Positions 44,711 to 53,408 of a stretch of DNA of 64,000 nucleotides are shown in pieces; position 1 is the stretch's first letter, and each line of letters begins with the position of its first letter. The stretch is from Gammaproteobacteria bacterium. GTDB taxonomy: Bacteria; Pseudomonadota; Gammaproteobacteria; Competibacterales; Competibacteraceae. The position numbers and the translations under genes are program-made. The notes beneath the pieces are model-generated. The model was not told the origin of the DNA. It ran no database searches and saw only the letters and a list, made by a program, of their open reading frames with translations. The stretch is taken from positions 62,001 through 126,000 of the forward strand of contig JACKNC010000001.1 of assembly GCA_024235095.1 (NCBI GenBank). The letters are read 5' to 3'.

Positions 44711-46963
44711 CTACGGTATTGCCTCCTCCTCAGCGATCTCCACTTCCAGTTCACCATTGCGCACTGTAACGACGACATGTCCGCCGTTCACCAACCGACC
44801 GAAGAGCAACTCTTCGGCAAGACAGCGTTTGATGTTTTCCTGAATAATCCGTGACATGGGTCGCGCACCCATCTTGGGATCATAACCGCGTTCGGCTAGC
44901 CAGACCCGTCCCTCGGCATCCACTTCTAGCGTGACCTTCTTCGACTCCAGTTGGGCTTCCAATTCGATTAGGAACTTGTCGACAACCTGAGCGATGGTAA
45001 CGGGCGTCAGCGCCTTGAATTGAACGACGGCATCCAGCCGGTTGCGGAATTCCGGCGAGAACATGCGCTTGATGGCTTCCATACCGTCGCTGCTGTGATC
45101 TTGGCTGGTGAAGCCAATCGAGGGCCGGTCCATCAGCTCCGCGCCAGCATTGGTGGTCATTACGATGATGACGTTGCGGAAGTCGGCCTTGCGTCCGTTA
45201 TTATCGGTCAGCGTGCCGTGATCCATGACCTGTAGCAGCAGGTTAAACACGTCGGGGTGGGCCTTTTCGATCTCATCCAGCAATAGAACGGAATGCGGGT
45301 GTTTGAGGATGGCGTCGGTCATCAATCCGCCCTGATCGAATCCGACATAACCCGGCGGCGCGCCAATTAACCGCGAGACTGCATGACGCTCCATGTATTC
45401 CGACATGTCGAAGCGGATCAACTCAATGCCCATGATCTTGGCCAGTTGCCGGGTCACTTCAGTCTTGCCCACCCCAGTCGGCCCAGCGAACAGGAAGTTG
45501 CCAATTGGCCTCTGCTCATTGCCCAAACCAGCCCGCGCCATCTTGATGGCGTTGGCTAAGGTGTCGATCGCTTGATCCTGGCCAAACACCACCAGTTTCA
45601 GATCCCGCTCCAGATTGCGCAGCGTGTCTTTGTCTGACGATGACACCGTCTTGGGCGGAATGCGGGCAATTTTGGCAATGATGGTCTCGATGTCGGTGAC
45701 GTTAATCAGCTTCTTGCGTTTGGCGACCGGCAGCAAGCGCTGGCTGGCGCCGGCTTCATCGATAACGTCAATCGCCTTGTCTGGCAAATGGCGGTCGTTG
45801 ATGTAGCGGGATGACAGTTCTACCGCTGCGCGCAGCGCCTTGTCAGCGTATTTAACATCGTGATGATCCTCAAAGCGCGTTTTGAGACCGCGCAGAATCT
45901 GATAGGTCTCTTCGATCGTCGGCTCCATGACATCGATCTTCTGAAAGCGCCGCGCTAGCGCCCGATCCTTCTCGAAAATACCCCGATATTCCTGATAGGT
46001 CGTCGAACCGATGCATTTCATGTCGCCCGAAGCCAACATCGGTTTAATCAGATTAGAGGCATCCATCACTCCGCCGGAAGCTGCGCCCGCGCCGATGATA
46101 GTGTGAATTTCGTCAATGAACAGAATGGCGTTGCGCTCTTTGCGCAGTTGCGCCAGCACCGATTTCAGCCGCTTTTCGAAGTCACCGCGATATTTGGTGC
46201 CCGCCACCAGCGCGCCCAGGTCAAGGGCGTAAATTGTAGCGTGACGCAGCACGTCTGGCACTTCGCCATCAACGATCATCTTGGCCAGACCCTCGGCGAT
46301 GGCGGTTTTACCGACCCCGGCTTCGCCGACGAACAATGGGTTGTTCTTGCGCCGGCGGCAGAGAATCTGAATGGTGCGTTCGATTTCCTCGCGGCGACCG
46401 ATCAAGGGGTCGATACGCCCCTGACGGGCTAGTTCATTGAGGTTGCTGGCGTAGGTTTCCAAAGGCTTGGCGTTTTGCTGATTGTCGCCACTCTCTTCCG
46501 GCGCGGTGGCCGTGGAATCCCGCTCCTCGGCGACTTTGGAAATGCCATGCGAAATGTAGTTGACGACATCCAGCCGGCTGATTTCCTGTTGCTTGAGGAG
46601 AAACACCGCCTGCGATTCCTGCTCGCCGAAAATGGCGACCAGCACATTAGCGCCGGTGACTTCCTTATTACCGGAGGACTGGACGTGCAGCACCGCCCGC
46701 TGCAATACGCGCTGGAAACCGAGCGTAGGCTGCGTTTCGCGCGGGTCATCCAGCGCCAGCAATGGCGTGTTTTCGCGAATGAAAATCTGCAAGTCGCGTT
46801 TCAGTTTATCCAGATTGGCTCCGCAGGCCCGCAAGACTTCCACTGCCGCCGGGTTGTCCAGCAGGGACAACAATAAATGCTCCACGGTCATGAATTCATG
46901 ACGCCGGTCCCTTGCCTCGCGGAACGCGAGGTTAATCGAGAACTCCAAATCCTTGCTTAACAT
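44711..46963 (-). CDS. clpA: ATP-dependent Clp protease ATP-binding subunit ClpA
   Basis: 750 residues from ATG 46963 (MLSKDLEFSINLAFREARDR), chosen because GAGGT lies 7 bases upstream and the family starts here. Clp-N domain about 1-140, AAA-1 with GEAGVGKTAIAEGLA and ILFIDEIHTIIGAGA, AAA-2 with GPTGVGKTEVTRQLA and LLLDEIEKAHPDV. The ClpP-docking I-G-F-type loop lies in DRPSIGFTSQ. ClpA unfolds substrates for ClpP; ClpS, encoded 35 bases upstream, redirects it to N-degron proteins. Confidence 0.97.
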   Translation of the reverse strand: MLSKDLEFSINLAFREARDRRHEFMTVEHLLLSLLDNPAAVEVLRACGANLDKLKRDLQIFIRENTPLLALDDPRETQPTLGFQRVLQRAVLHVQSSGNKEVTGANVLVAIFGEQESQAVFLLKQQEISRLDVVNYISHGISKVAEERDSTATAPEESGDNQQNAKPLETYASNLNELARQGRIDPLIGRREEIERTIQILCRRRKNNPLFVGEAGVGKTAIAEGLAKMIVDGEVPDVLRHATIYALDLGALVAGTKYRGDFEKRLKSVLAQLRKERNAILFIDEIHTIIGAGAASGGVMDASNLIKPMLASGDMKCIGSTTYQEYRGIFEKDRALARRFQKIDVMEPTIEETYQILRGLKTRFEDHHDVKYADKALRAAVELSSRYINDRHLPDKAIDVIDEAGASQRLLPVAKRKKLINVTDIETIIAKIARIPPKTVSSSDKDTLRNLERDLKLVVFGQDQAIDTLANAIKMARAGLGNEQRPIGNFLFAGPTGVGKTEVTRQLAKIMGIELIRFDMSEYMERHAVSRLIGAPPGYVGFDQGGLMTDAILKHPHSVLLLDEIEKAHPDVFNLLLQVMDHGTLTDNNGRKADFRNVIIVMTTNAGAELMDRPSIGFTSQDHSSDGMEAIKRMFSPEFRNRLDAVVQFKALTPVTIAQVVDKFLIELEAQLESKKVTLEVDAEGRVWLAERGYDPKMGARPMSRIIQENIKRCLAEELLFGRLVNGGHVVVTVRNGELEVEIAEEEAIP

Positions 46964-46998
46964 ACGCATACCTCGAATCGCGCTGGGTGATTTCGGAC

Positions 46999-47325
46999 TT
47001 AGGCTTCTTCCATGGTGCATAACAACGGATGTTGATGTCGGCGGGAAAATTCATTCACCTGCGCCACCTTGGTTTCCGCAATATCGTGAGTGAAGACGCC
47101 ACACACCCCGCGGCCGCGAGTGTGAACATGCAGCATCACTTGCGTGGCTTTCTCACGGCTCATTGCGAAAAAGTGTTCGAGAATCCGCACCACGAAATCC
47201 ATGGGAGTATAGTCATCGTTGAGCAGGATCACCTTATAGAGCGGCGGCTGCTTGAGCGCGGGTTTCGCCGGTTCAACGGCGAGGTCGCGGTCTTGATCAG
47301 GGGACGATGAATATTCCTTACTCAT
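46999..47325 (-). CDS. clpS: ClpA adaptor protein ClpS
   Basis: 108 residues. KVILLNDDYTPMDFVVRILE, then EKATQVMLHVHTRGRGVCGV are the N-degron-binding core of ClpS with the D-D-Y-T and H-T-x-G motifs. It delivers proteins with Leu, Phe, Trp or Tyr N-termini to ClpAP. It precedes clpA in the same orientation with a 35-base gap. Confidence 0.96.
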   Translation of the reverse strand: MSKEYSSSPDQDRDLAVEPAKPALKQPPLYKVILLNDDYTPMDFVVRILEHFFAMSREKATQVMLHVHTRGRGVCGVFTHDIAETKVAQVNEFSRRHQHPLLCTMEEA

Positions 47326-47462
47326 GGCGTTAGCACTGCATCTGTCGAAGGGATAATGTTCGAACGTCTGGCGGCGGCTAAACCTTGCTGCCGCGCGTCG
47401 TCGGGTCGATAGTTAGATAATACGCAGTCCACAAGTTTCCTCAAGGGTGTGGATGCAAATCA

Positions 47463-48572
47463 TCAGGTTCCCGGCGCGGGAAAGTCGCCCATTGGACCGA
47501 GTGGTTGCGCATCCCGTTGAAACAGCGGCCTGCTCTGAATGTAGGCGAGCAGCAGTTCGCCCAGCGCTAACAATGAGTCGACGTGGGTGCGCTCGTAACC
47601 GTGGGAAGCATCGAGAGCAAAGCAAGTGAGCGCGGTGCGGATGTCGTTGCCGGCTTCCAGCGCCGCCGCCGCGTCGCTGCGGTAGTAGCGGAAGACATCC
47701 CGGCTGTGCTCAATACCATACGTTTTACACAGACCGAGCAAGTGTCGGGTCAGATGCCAGTCGAAAGGACCCGACGAATCCTGCATGGCGATGGTCACCC
47801 CGTATTCGCAGGTATTTTGTCCTGGGGCGATGGTGCCATTATCGATGGAGACCAGTTCCGCCACGTCGCCGTGCAGGATGTGGGAGGCGCCAACGCCAAC
47901 TTCTTCGGAAATCGTGAACAGTAGATGGCAATCCACCGGCAGGCGGAGGCCACAATGCCGCACGGCGCGCGCAACCGCCAACAACACCGCGACGCCGGCC
48001 TTGTCGTCCAGATGCCGGGCGTTGATAAACCCGCTATTACTGATTTCCAGTTGCGAGTCGATGGCGATGGTGTCGCCAACGTTAATGCCCAAGGCTTGCA
48101 AATCTTCTGGACGATTGCACCGTTCATCGACGCGCAATTCCAGATTGAGCCAGCTAATTGACTGAGTGTCGACTTCCTCGTTGAAGGTATGGCCGGAAGC
48201 CTTGCAGGGTAGCAATGTACCGCGATAGCGCCAACCGCCGTCACAGTAGATGGTAACGCGCGCGCCCTCGGCGAAGCGCGCCGACCAGGTGCCAATGGGC
48301 ACGACTTCCAGCCGCCCATTCGGTTTTAATTGCTTGACCATCGCGCCCAGCGTATCCAGATGGGAGACGATAGCCCGATCCGGGCTATGGCGCGCGCCTT
48401 CCAAATCGGCGCGGATGGCCCCGCGCCGGGTCAGACTGAAGGGAATGTCCAGCGCCATCAGTTCCAGACACACGATATGCACGATTTCATCAGTCATGCC
48501 GGAGGGGCTGTGCGTAGCGAGCAACCGGCTCATCATGTCCAGCAAGTAGGTTTGATCAAGAAGAGTCTGCAT
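47463..48572 (-). CDS. NAGGN-system M42 family peptidase
   Basis: 369 residues. M42 aminopeptidase-like metal ligands are visible: IVSHLDTLGAMVKQ (first His-x-Asp), INARHLDDKAGVAVLLAVAR (bridging Asp), FTISEEVGVGASH (catalytic Glu-Glu) and LVSIDNGT, then ALDASHGYERTHVDSL (last His). It belongs to the subgroup found beside N-acetylglutaminylglutamine amide synthesis genes, which make a dipeptide osmolyte. Its role there is unproven; turnover or processing of the dipeptide is likely. It starts immediately after the synthetase stop (TAAATG). Confidence 0.88.
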   Translation of the reverse strand: MQTLLDQTYLLDMMSRLLATHSPSGMTDEIVHIVCLELMALDIPFSLTRRGAIRADLEGARHSPDRAIVSHLDTLGAMVKQLKPNGRLEVVPIGTWSARFAEGARVTIYCDGGWRYRGTLLPCKASGHTFNEEVDTQSISWLNLELRVDERCNRPEDLQALGINVGDTIAIDSQLEISNSGFINARHLDDKAGVAVLLAVARAVRHCGLRLPVDCHLLFTISEEVGVGASHILHGDVAELVSIDNGTIAPGQNTCEYGVTIAMQDSSGPFDWHLTRHLLGLCKTYGIEHSRDVFRYYRSDAAAALEAGNDIRTALTCFALDASHGYERTHVDSLLALGELLLAYIQSRPLFQRDAQPLGPMGDFPAPGT

Positions 48573-50333
48573 TTAGTGCTCGATCCGGGAGTGGGGAAAA
48601 AGAAGATCGACAAAGCGCTGGGCGGTCGGTTGCGGCTCATGGTTGGCCAGCCCTGGCCGTTCGTTGGCTTCGATAATGGCGTATGGTTCGCCCGCCAGAT
48701 CGGGAACCATGAAGTCGAAGCCGACAACAGGAATTTCCAGGGCGCGAGCGGCTTGTTCGGCGACCTCTCGCACTTGGGGATGCACTTGGTCGGTCACATC
48801 ATGGATGGTGCCGCCGGTGTGCAAATTGGCGGTTTTGCGCACCCGCAGGCGCTGGCCGGCGGGTAGCACTGAGTCCAGCGTGTAGCCCGTCGCTTCGATG
48901 CAGCGCAAGGTTTCTGTGTCCACCGGGATATGGCTTTCACCGCCGGTGGCGGCCTGACGCCGGCGACTTTGTTTCTCAATCAGGGTACGAATGTTCTGGT
49001 GGCCATCACCGGTAATTTCCGCCGGACGGCGCGTGGCGGCGGCGACGATCTGGTAACCGATGACGATGATGCGCAGGTCCTCGCCATCCACCATTTCTTC
49101 CACGATCACGTCGTCGCAGAAGCGCCGGGCGTTGGTAATCGCCGCCTCGACCGTGTCTGGGGTGCGCAAATCGACCTGAACGCCATGACCTTGCTCCCCA
49201 CGAGCGGGTTTGACCACGACCCGTTGATGGTGGGCCAGAAAGTCCCGGACGGTTTCTGGGTCGTCTGCGAGAATCTGCGCGGGCATCCTCAGTCCAGAAG
49301 CTGTCAGCACATTGCGCGTCACGCGCTTGTCATCACAGCGGCTCATGGCGATCGCTGAAGTCAGCTCGCACAGGGATTCGCGGCAGGTGATGCTGCGTCC
49401 GCCCTGGCTCAAGCGGAAATAGCCATGTTGCGCATCCAGAATGTCCACGGCGATGCCACGCCGGCGGGCTTCATCGATGATGATGCGCGCATAAATGTTC
49501 AAATCGCTGTAGCGGTCGGGACCCACGAACAGTTTCTCGTTAATCGGGTTCTTGTGCTTGACGCAGTACACCGGCACCCGCTGGAAACCCAGTTTCTGGT
49601 AGAGGGCGATGGCTTCGGCGTTATCGTGCATCACGGATAGATCGAGATAGGTGCGTTGCCGCGCCTGGAAGAAAGCAGCCAATGCTTTAACCAGGCTGGC
49701 GCCAATCCCAGGGTAGAGGCATTGCGGATCGACCGCCAGCGACCACAGACTGGCGCCCTGATCGGGATCGTTGAAAGCCAGGACATGATCGACGCCGGTG
49801 ACGACCCCCAGAATTTCGCCGCTGTCGTCCGTTTCGGCGACCAGGATCGCCAGCGCGGAATTACGCAGATTGTGGTTGAGGAAACCGTCTCGCACCGGCA
49901 CCATGCCGCGCACCTGGTAGAGACGGTTAATCGCCGTTTCGTCCTGAGCGGTATCCGCGCCCTCGGTGATTTGGCGAATGCGCCAGCCCCGGTCTTCGCT
50001 GATGTCGAGGGTCGCATCGCGTAGGGGCAGGCGGAACGTATGGGAGGGATCGAGGAACAGTTGTTGTGGGTCGAGCGCGACGACCACATGAGGGTCGCGG
50101 ATGTACAGCGCTACATCCCGGCGTCCGGGCGCTTCGCGGCAAATTTCTCGCGCCAGCCGATCCGCCGAGGCGAAGGTCTGGCCGAAGATCAGTCGACCCC
50201 AGCCGCAATCCACGGTCGCTTCCGAGCGCATGTCTTCCAGCGTGGTGTGTGCAGGCAATTCTCCCCAGTGCTTGAGGGTCGCCATGCAGACCGGATCCAT
50301 CGGGTTTTCGATCCGCGATGCTTTGACAGTCAT
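48573..50333 (-). CDS. ngg: N-acetylglutaminylglutamine synthetase (GNAT plus ATP-grasp)
   Basis: 586 residues with two catalytic halves. About 125-290: GNAT acetyltransferase (SLAVDPQCLYPGIGASLVKA, LSVMHDNAEAIALYQKLGFQ). About 310-580: ATP-grasp ligase (VVVKPARGEQGHGVQVDLRT, VIVEEMVDGEDLRIIVIGYQ, FDFMVPDLAGEPYAIIEANE). This fused enzyme acetylates and joins two glutamines to make N-acetylglutaminylglutamine; an asparagine-synthetase-like enzyme normally amidates it. That third gene, usually adjacent, is not found in this window. Forms an operon with the M42 peptidase. Confidence 0.9.
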   Translation of the reverse strand: MTVKASRIENPMDPVCMATLKHWGELPAHTTLEDMRSEATVDCGWGRLIFGQTFASADRLAREICREAPGRRDVALYIRDPHVVVALDPQQLFLDPSHTFRLPLRDATLDISEDRGWRIRQITEGADTAQDETAINRLYQVRGMVPVRDGFLNHNLRNSALAILVAETDDSGEILGVVTGVDHVLAFNDPDQGASLWSLAVDPQCLYPGIGASLVKALAAFFQARQRTYLDLSVMHDNAEAIALYQKLGFQRVPVYCVKHKNPINEKLFVGPDRYSDLNIYARIIIDEARRRGIAVDILDAQHGYFRLSQGGRSITCRESLCELTSAIAMSRCDDKRVTRNVLTASGLRMPAQILADDPETVRDFLAHHQRVVVKPARGEQGHGVQVDLRTPDTVEAAITNARRFCDDVIVEEMVDGEDLRIIVIGYQIVAAATRRPAEITGDGHQNIRTLIEKQSRRRQAATGGESHIPVDTETLRCIEATGYTLDSVLPAGQRLRVRKTANLHTGGTIHDVTDQVHPQVREVAEQAARALEIPVVGFDFMVPDLAGEPYAIIEANERPGLANHEPQPTAQRFVDLLFPHSRIEH

Positions 50334-50655
50334 GGCGTTTTACTTCCCTTAAGAGGTCAGGTCAGAGCAGGTGGGTTTGCGGCCATAATTCCAGAAGAGC
50401 CGCTTGCCAGCGTTTGGATCTGCCCCGAATAGCGAGGCGGGTTAAAAAAAGGTCTCATACAACGGCGCGGGAGTCAAATGGCCGGGGTGGCGTTGCGCTG
50501 AATGGCATGGCGCGTTCTGCTTGACTGTCGACTTTTTTACACTGACCCAATGGCCGGGATTTTTCCAGACCATGTTAATTTTCTATTTAATTTCATTTAC
50601 TTATTTTGAAAGGCGACGGTTTTCGGTGGTAGGTAGTTGGCTTGGATGGTTAAGG

Positions 50656-50676
50656 GAGTGTCGGAATTTTTTACAG
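50656..50676 (+). promoter_or_regulatory. 21-bp element, copy 1 (candidate PEP-CTERM regulator site)
   Basis: GAGTGTCGGAATTTTTTACA plus a final G. The core TGTCGG-N5-TTTACA is an imperfect palindrome with TGT...ACA ends. Identical to the copy at 50939-50959. Likely an upstream binding site for an activator of the PEP-CTERM gene at 51073. Confidence 0.6.
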
Positions 50677-50938
50677 AATAATTGACTGATTAGCTAGGAA
50701 TTTGGTTATTTTTTAATCAATTTAAACGTTGTTTAATATATCTTTAGTCTATTAATCTTTACAAATTTATCGTTTTCAATGCTGCAAATGATGTAGGTTA
50801 CTTGTCTAGTTTTTTGTGGATAACCTGCAAAATTGTCAATTATAAATAACACTTAAATAACTAAGTTTTAAATTAAATTTATTTATTTTCAATAATATAG
50901 TTTTATACAATGGTCAAGGCACGACTGGAAATCTGTAT

Positions 50939-50959
50939 GAGTGTCGGAATTTTTTACAG
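50939..50959 (+). promoter_or_regulatory. 21-bp element, copy 2 (candidate PEP-CTERM regulator site)
   Basis: Exact repeat of 50656-50676, 283 bases downstream. It lies about 50 bases upstream of the GG-N10-GC site, a plausible distance for an enhancer-binding activator. Confidence 0.65.
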
Positions 50960-51007
50960 CTTCAATTTTATAATTCATAATTTTATGATTTATAAAATAA
51001 ATATAAG

Positions 51008-51025
51008 TTGGTTTTTTTTTTGCAT
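51008..51025 (+). promoter_or_regulatory. candidate sigma-54 promoter of the PEP-CTERM gene
   Basis: GG at 51010-51011 and GC at 51022-51023 are separated by exactly 10 bases, with TTGG at the -24 side and TTGCAT at the -12 side, as sigma-54 requires; the interior is an unusual run of Ts. The start of transcription would fall near 51035, about 25 bases before the AAGGAG of the PEP-CTERM gene. Confidence 0.5.
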
Positions 51026-51072
51026 ACCTATCGTCGCCTATCAACTAATCCATACTTTAAGGAGTGAAAATC

Positions 51073-51885
51073 ATGCCTCGGGCGACGAAGAGTAGTTTGA
51101 TGAAGGGGGCAATGAGTTTGGTTCCACATACCTTGCTAAAAATCAGCACAGCCAGCTTGAGCTTCATATTAGGGATATTTATTACATATCCGGTCAATGC
51201 AGCGCTTGTAGACCTCACTTCCTGGACTGCCGAGGGCAGTGGAAACTGGACGATCGCTGCCAATACCCAGTCGGTTTTTCAATCTACCAATGGTCTACCG
51301 ACAGTCTTCTATTCGGATTTTAACGGTCAGGGCACGGCGCTGTCGGGCAAGATCAAAGTAGAGACAACCAGTGATGATGACTTCATCGGTTTTGTTCTGG
51401 GATTCGATCCCGGTGAAATTACGAGCAATTCTACTGATTTCATTCTCATCGATTGGAAGCAAGCAAACCAAAGTCTTTTTGGTTGCACCGGCCTTCGAGG
51501 TCTAGCAATTTCACATGTCACCGGAGGTTTACCTGATAGCGCTGCTTCATGGTGCCACAATGGCTCCACGACCGAATTAGCGCGCGCCACTAACCTCGGC
51601 AGTACGGGTTGGGCCGATAATACCGAGTATAGTTTTGACCTGATTTTCACCGCTACCAATATCCAGGTGATGGTCAATGGGGTGACTGAACTAAATATTA
51701 GTGGCAGCTTTAGTGATGGCCGATTCGGTTTCTATAATTACTCACAGCAATCAGTGCGTTACTCGGCGATTGAGGAAGACGTATTACCACCTTCTACCGG
51801 CATCCCCGAACCCGGCACCGTAGGGCTGCTGGGTCTGGGGCTTGCCGGGATGATTTGCTTCGGGCGTAAACGGAGGTATTACTGA
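51073..51885 (+). CDS. PEP-CTERM sorting domain protein
   Basis: 270 residues from ATG 51073, which has AAGGAG 8 bases upstream; a GTG three codons earlier overlaps that site. N-terminal signal peptide (LLKISTASLSFILGIFITYP, cleavage after V-N-A). The mature part is rich in Ser/Thr/Gly/Asn, with a lectin-like or laminin-G/thrombospondin-like beta-sandwich (DFNGQGTALSGKIKVETTSD, FIGFVLGFDPGE, VRYSAIEED). The C-terminus is a classic exosortase signal: PEPGTVGLLGLGLAGMIC then F-G-R-K-R-R. Exosortase A would cut at PEP and attach the protein to the cell surface or exopolysaccharide matrix. It is probably a substrate of the system whose genes begin at the left edge. Confidence 0.93.
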   Translation: MPRATKSSLMKGAMSLVPHTLLKISTASLSFILGIFITYPVNAALVDLTSWTAEGSGNWTIAANTQSVFQSTNGLPTVFYSDFNGQGTALSGKIKVETTSDDDFIGFVLGFDPGEITSNSTDFILIDWKQANQSLFGCTGLRGLAISHVTGGLPDSAASWCHNGSTTELARATNLGSTGWADNTEYSFDLIFTATNIQVMVNGVTELNISGSFSDGRFGFYNYSQQSVRYSAIEEDVLPPSTGIPEPGTVGLLGLGLAGMICFGRKRRYY

Positions 51886-51893
51886 GTATATAG

Positions 51894-51919
51894 GGCGGGT
51901 TAGCGCCGCGTAACCCGCC
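51894..51919. terminator. hairpin after the PEP-CTERM gene
   Basis: GGCGGGTTA (51894-51902) pairs perfectly with TAACCCGCC (51911-51919) around an 8-base loop, 9 bases after the PEP-CTERM stop. A second GGGCGGGTTA...CCCGCC unit follows at about 51943-51972. There is no U-run, so it may be a REP-type repeat serving as transcript end. Confidence 0.55.
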
Positions 51920-52113
51920 AAATCGCCCTATCTCTGATGCAAGGGCGGGTTACGGCTGAAGCCTGGCCCGCCTTACCAGTTTTCCCTCAAAATCCACATC
52001 TTGTTTTGCGCCATAAGCAACTTTGCTGATTAAATCTGGTCATCGTTTGCAGGTAGTCTTGCAAGACGCTATCTTTCGCAACTAAAGAACAGTTTGCGGC
52101 TTCCCAAGACGCC

Positions 52114-52335
52114 ATGAAACGCAAGGTCTATATCGAGACATCCATCATTAGCCTTGCCGAAGAACTGATCATAGCAAACATACTCCCTCCCAAAGCCGCC
52201 GCCGATGCGCTACACATCGCGACGGCCACTCTACACAGGCAGGAAAAAATCACGGCGTTTTTTGAAAACAAGGGACTACTCTTACCCGTGATCTGCACTC
52301 CCGAGGAACTACTTGGCGCTGAATACGATGAATGA
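52114..52335 (+). pseudogene. PIN-domain toxin with internal deletions
   Basis: The N-terminus MKRKVYIETSIISL is the first strand of PIN toxins with the first catalytic aspartate replaced by the E-T-S variant of this subgroup, but it joins directly to AEELIIANILPPKAAADALH-IATA, which normally lies some 90 residues further on. The C-terminus resumes at LPVICTPEELLG after a second loss. At 73 residues against about 160 in the family, most acidic active-site residues are missing, so the toxin should be dead. It overlaps its partner gene by 8 bases. Confidence 0.7.
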
Positions 52336-52555
52336 CGAGACTATCCAGGAATTACATGCTATCAAAGATGCGTTTGCCGCCAAATTCAATGCCGACCTAA
52401 GGCTGGTTTTTGCTGACATCAAACGCGGCGAGAAAGAATTGCAGGCTGCCGGTTTTGCGTTAGCACAACCCCCTGCAAATCTTGCGAACCCGCCGAGTAC
52501 AGCATTACAGCGATCCCGTCTCGCCATTGGTAAAGCTCTTTCAAGAGCATTGTAA
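52328..52555 (+). CDS. antitoxin-like partner of the decayed PIN gene
   Basis: 75 residues from ATG 52328: MNDETIQELHAIKDAFAAKF then N-A-D-L-R-L-V-F-A-D-I-K-R-G-E-K-E. D-E-T-I-x-E-L-x-x-I-K-D-x-x-A is common among small proteins encoded just after PIN toxins of this type. It overlaps the PIN remnant (GATGAATGA). The C-terminal third is Ala/Pro-rich. It may persist as an orphan antitoxin. Confidence 0.55.
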   Translation: MNDETIQELHAIKDAFAAKFNADLRLVFADIKRGEKELQAAGFALAQPPANLANPPSTALQRSRLAIGKALSRAL

Positions 52556-52648
52556 CCAGTTAGCATCGCAAAAGGCGAGCGCATCCGTGATGTGCTAATT
52601 AACACTAGACATTTTTTACAAGACAGCTTTTACTATTGACATGGTAAT

Positions 52649-52702
52649 CCTCAGTTGTGGTAGAGTTTTGTTTTGGAGAAACTTAATTTTTCCACACTGA
52701 GG
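52649..52702 (+). promoter_or_regulatory. imperfect inverted repeat in the CZB gene leader
   Basis: CCTCAGTTGTGG (52649-52660) and CCACACTGAGG (52692-52702) are complementary apart from one bulged base, about 60 bases ahead of the CZB gene. A TTGACA (52636-52641) lies just upstream with a weak TAGAGT at an unusually long 19-base distance. The role is uncertain; leader hairpin or operator. Confidence 0.35.
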
Positions 52703-52763
52703 ACTATCTTCCATATATCAGTTCGTTGAAAAACTGTCCGAACCATTTTAGATTGGAGGAGTT

Positions 52764-53123
52764 ATGAATATGCAGCAACCTATAAATCAATATATTAATG
52801 CCCATTTACAATGGATAGAAAAACTGACTACCGCGATTTATGGCGGACAGATTCCAGAGCGAAACACAGCGAGTGTGGACAATGCTTGTGCTCTTGGAAA
52901 ATGGATACATAGCGAAGAGGTATTATATAAAAATAATAATGAATTCAATGAATTAATAGAAAAACACAGGCAGTTTCATATTGCCGTCGGCCAAATAATT
53001 GACTTGGTGCAAGTTGGCAAAATGGATGAAGCGAAATTTGAAATGACTTCTGGTAAGTTCAGGCAACTCTCTAGAGAGGTAATAAACCTGCTTTCAAAGT
53101 TGCGCAGATCTTTCAATAAGTAG
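52764..53123 (+). CDS. stand-alone CZB (chemoreceptor zinc-binding) domain protein
   Basis: 119 residues forming almost only one CZB domain: HLQWIEKL (first zinc His with the following helix), ACALGKWIHSEE (the conserved Cys-x-x-G-x-W motif with the zinc-thiolate cysteine) and HRQFHIAVGQII (the paired histidines). CZB domains bind zinc and sense hypochlorous acid or zinc, normally at the end of chemoreceptors or diguanylate cyclases. Here there is no output domain or membrane segment. GGAGGAG precedes the ATG. Probably a soluble sensor or zinc-binding partner; partner unknown. AT-richer than average. Confidence 0.85.
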   Translation: MNMQQPINQYINAHLQWIEKLTTAIYGGQIPERNTASVDNACALGKWIHSEEVLYKNNNEFNELIEKHRQFHIAVGQIIDLVQVGKMDEAKFEMTSGKFRQLSREVINLLSKLRRSFNK

Positions 53124-53375
53124 ATAGAGTGGTAGTCCTGTATAAAGTAGTGACTTACTTATGTATGATATGATTTTAATGGATGATAAGATGAGCGATA
53201 AAAAGTCATGATTTTCCCATGTTGCCATTCATTAAATGATAGTCCTACAGGTTGTAGTGAACCTTTATACAGCAGAGATCGGCAAGGTTTTTTTATAATG
53301 ATGGATAAAATACCAGATCGCTCCAGTACGATTTTCGATCTTTTTTGAAAAAGTAAGATTCCGCCAAATCAGGGC

Positions 53376-53403
53376 TTGACCTATACTTTTTTCCGGCTAT
53401 AAT
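53376..53403 (+). promoter_or_regulatory. strong sigma-70 promoter
   Basis: TTGACC (53376-53381) and a perfect TATAAT (53398-53403) with a 16-base spacer. Transcription would begin near 53409. There is no coding sequence directly downstream, only a structured region ending in a terminator. Confidence 0.75.
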
Positions 53404-53408
53404 TCGCC

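Larger units (their letters stand above)
50334..51072. other. AT-rich intergenic region upstream of the PEP-CTERM gene
   Basis: About 740 bases with no convincing gene. From about 50570 to 51060 the base composition is strongly AT-rich, in contrast to both neighbours, with many TTTAAT/AATTT runs. It contains the two copies of a 21-bp element and a sigma-54-like site listed separately. A 61-codon open frame at 50910 is judged non-coding. Confidence 0.7.

Noticed and set aside
50910..51095. 61-codon open frame upstream of the PEP-CTERM gene
   Set aside because: AT-rich composition yields a chance hydrophobic string; no ribosome site; it overlaps the sigma-54-like site and the PEP-CTERM start.
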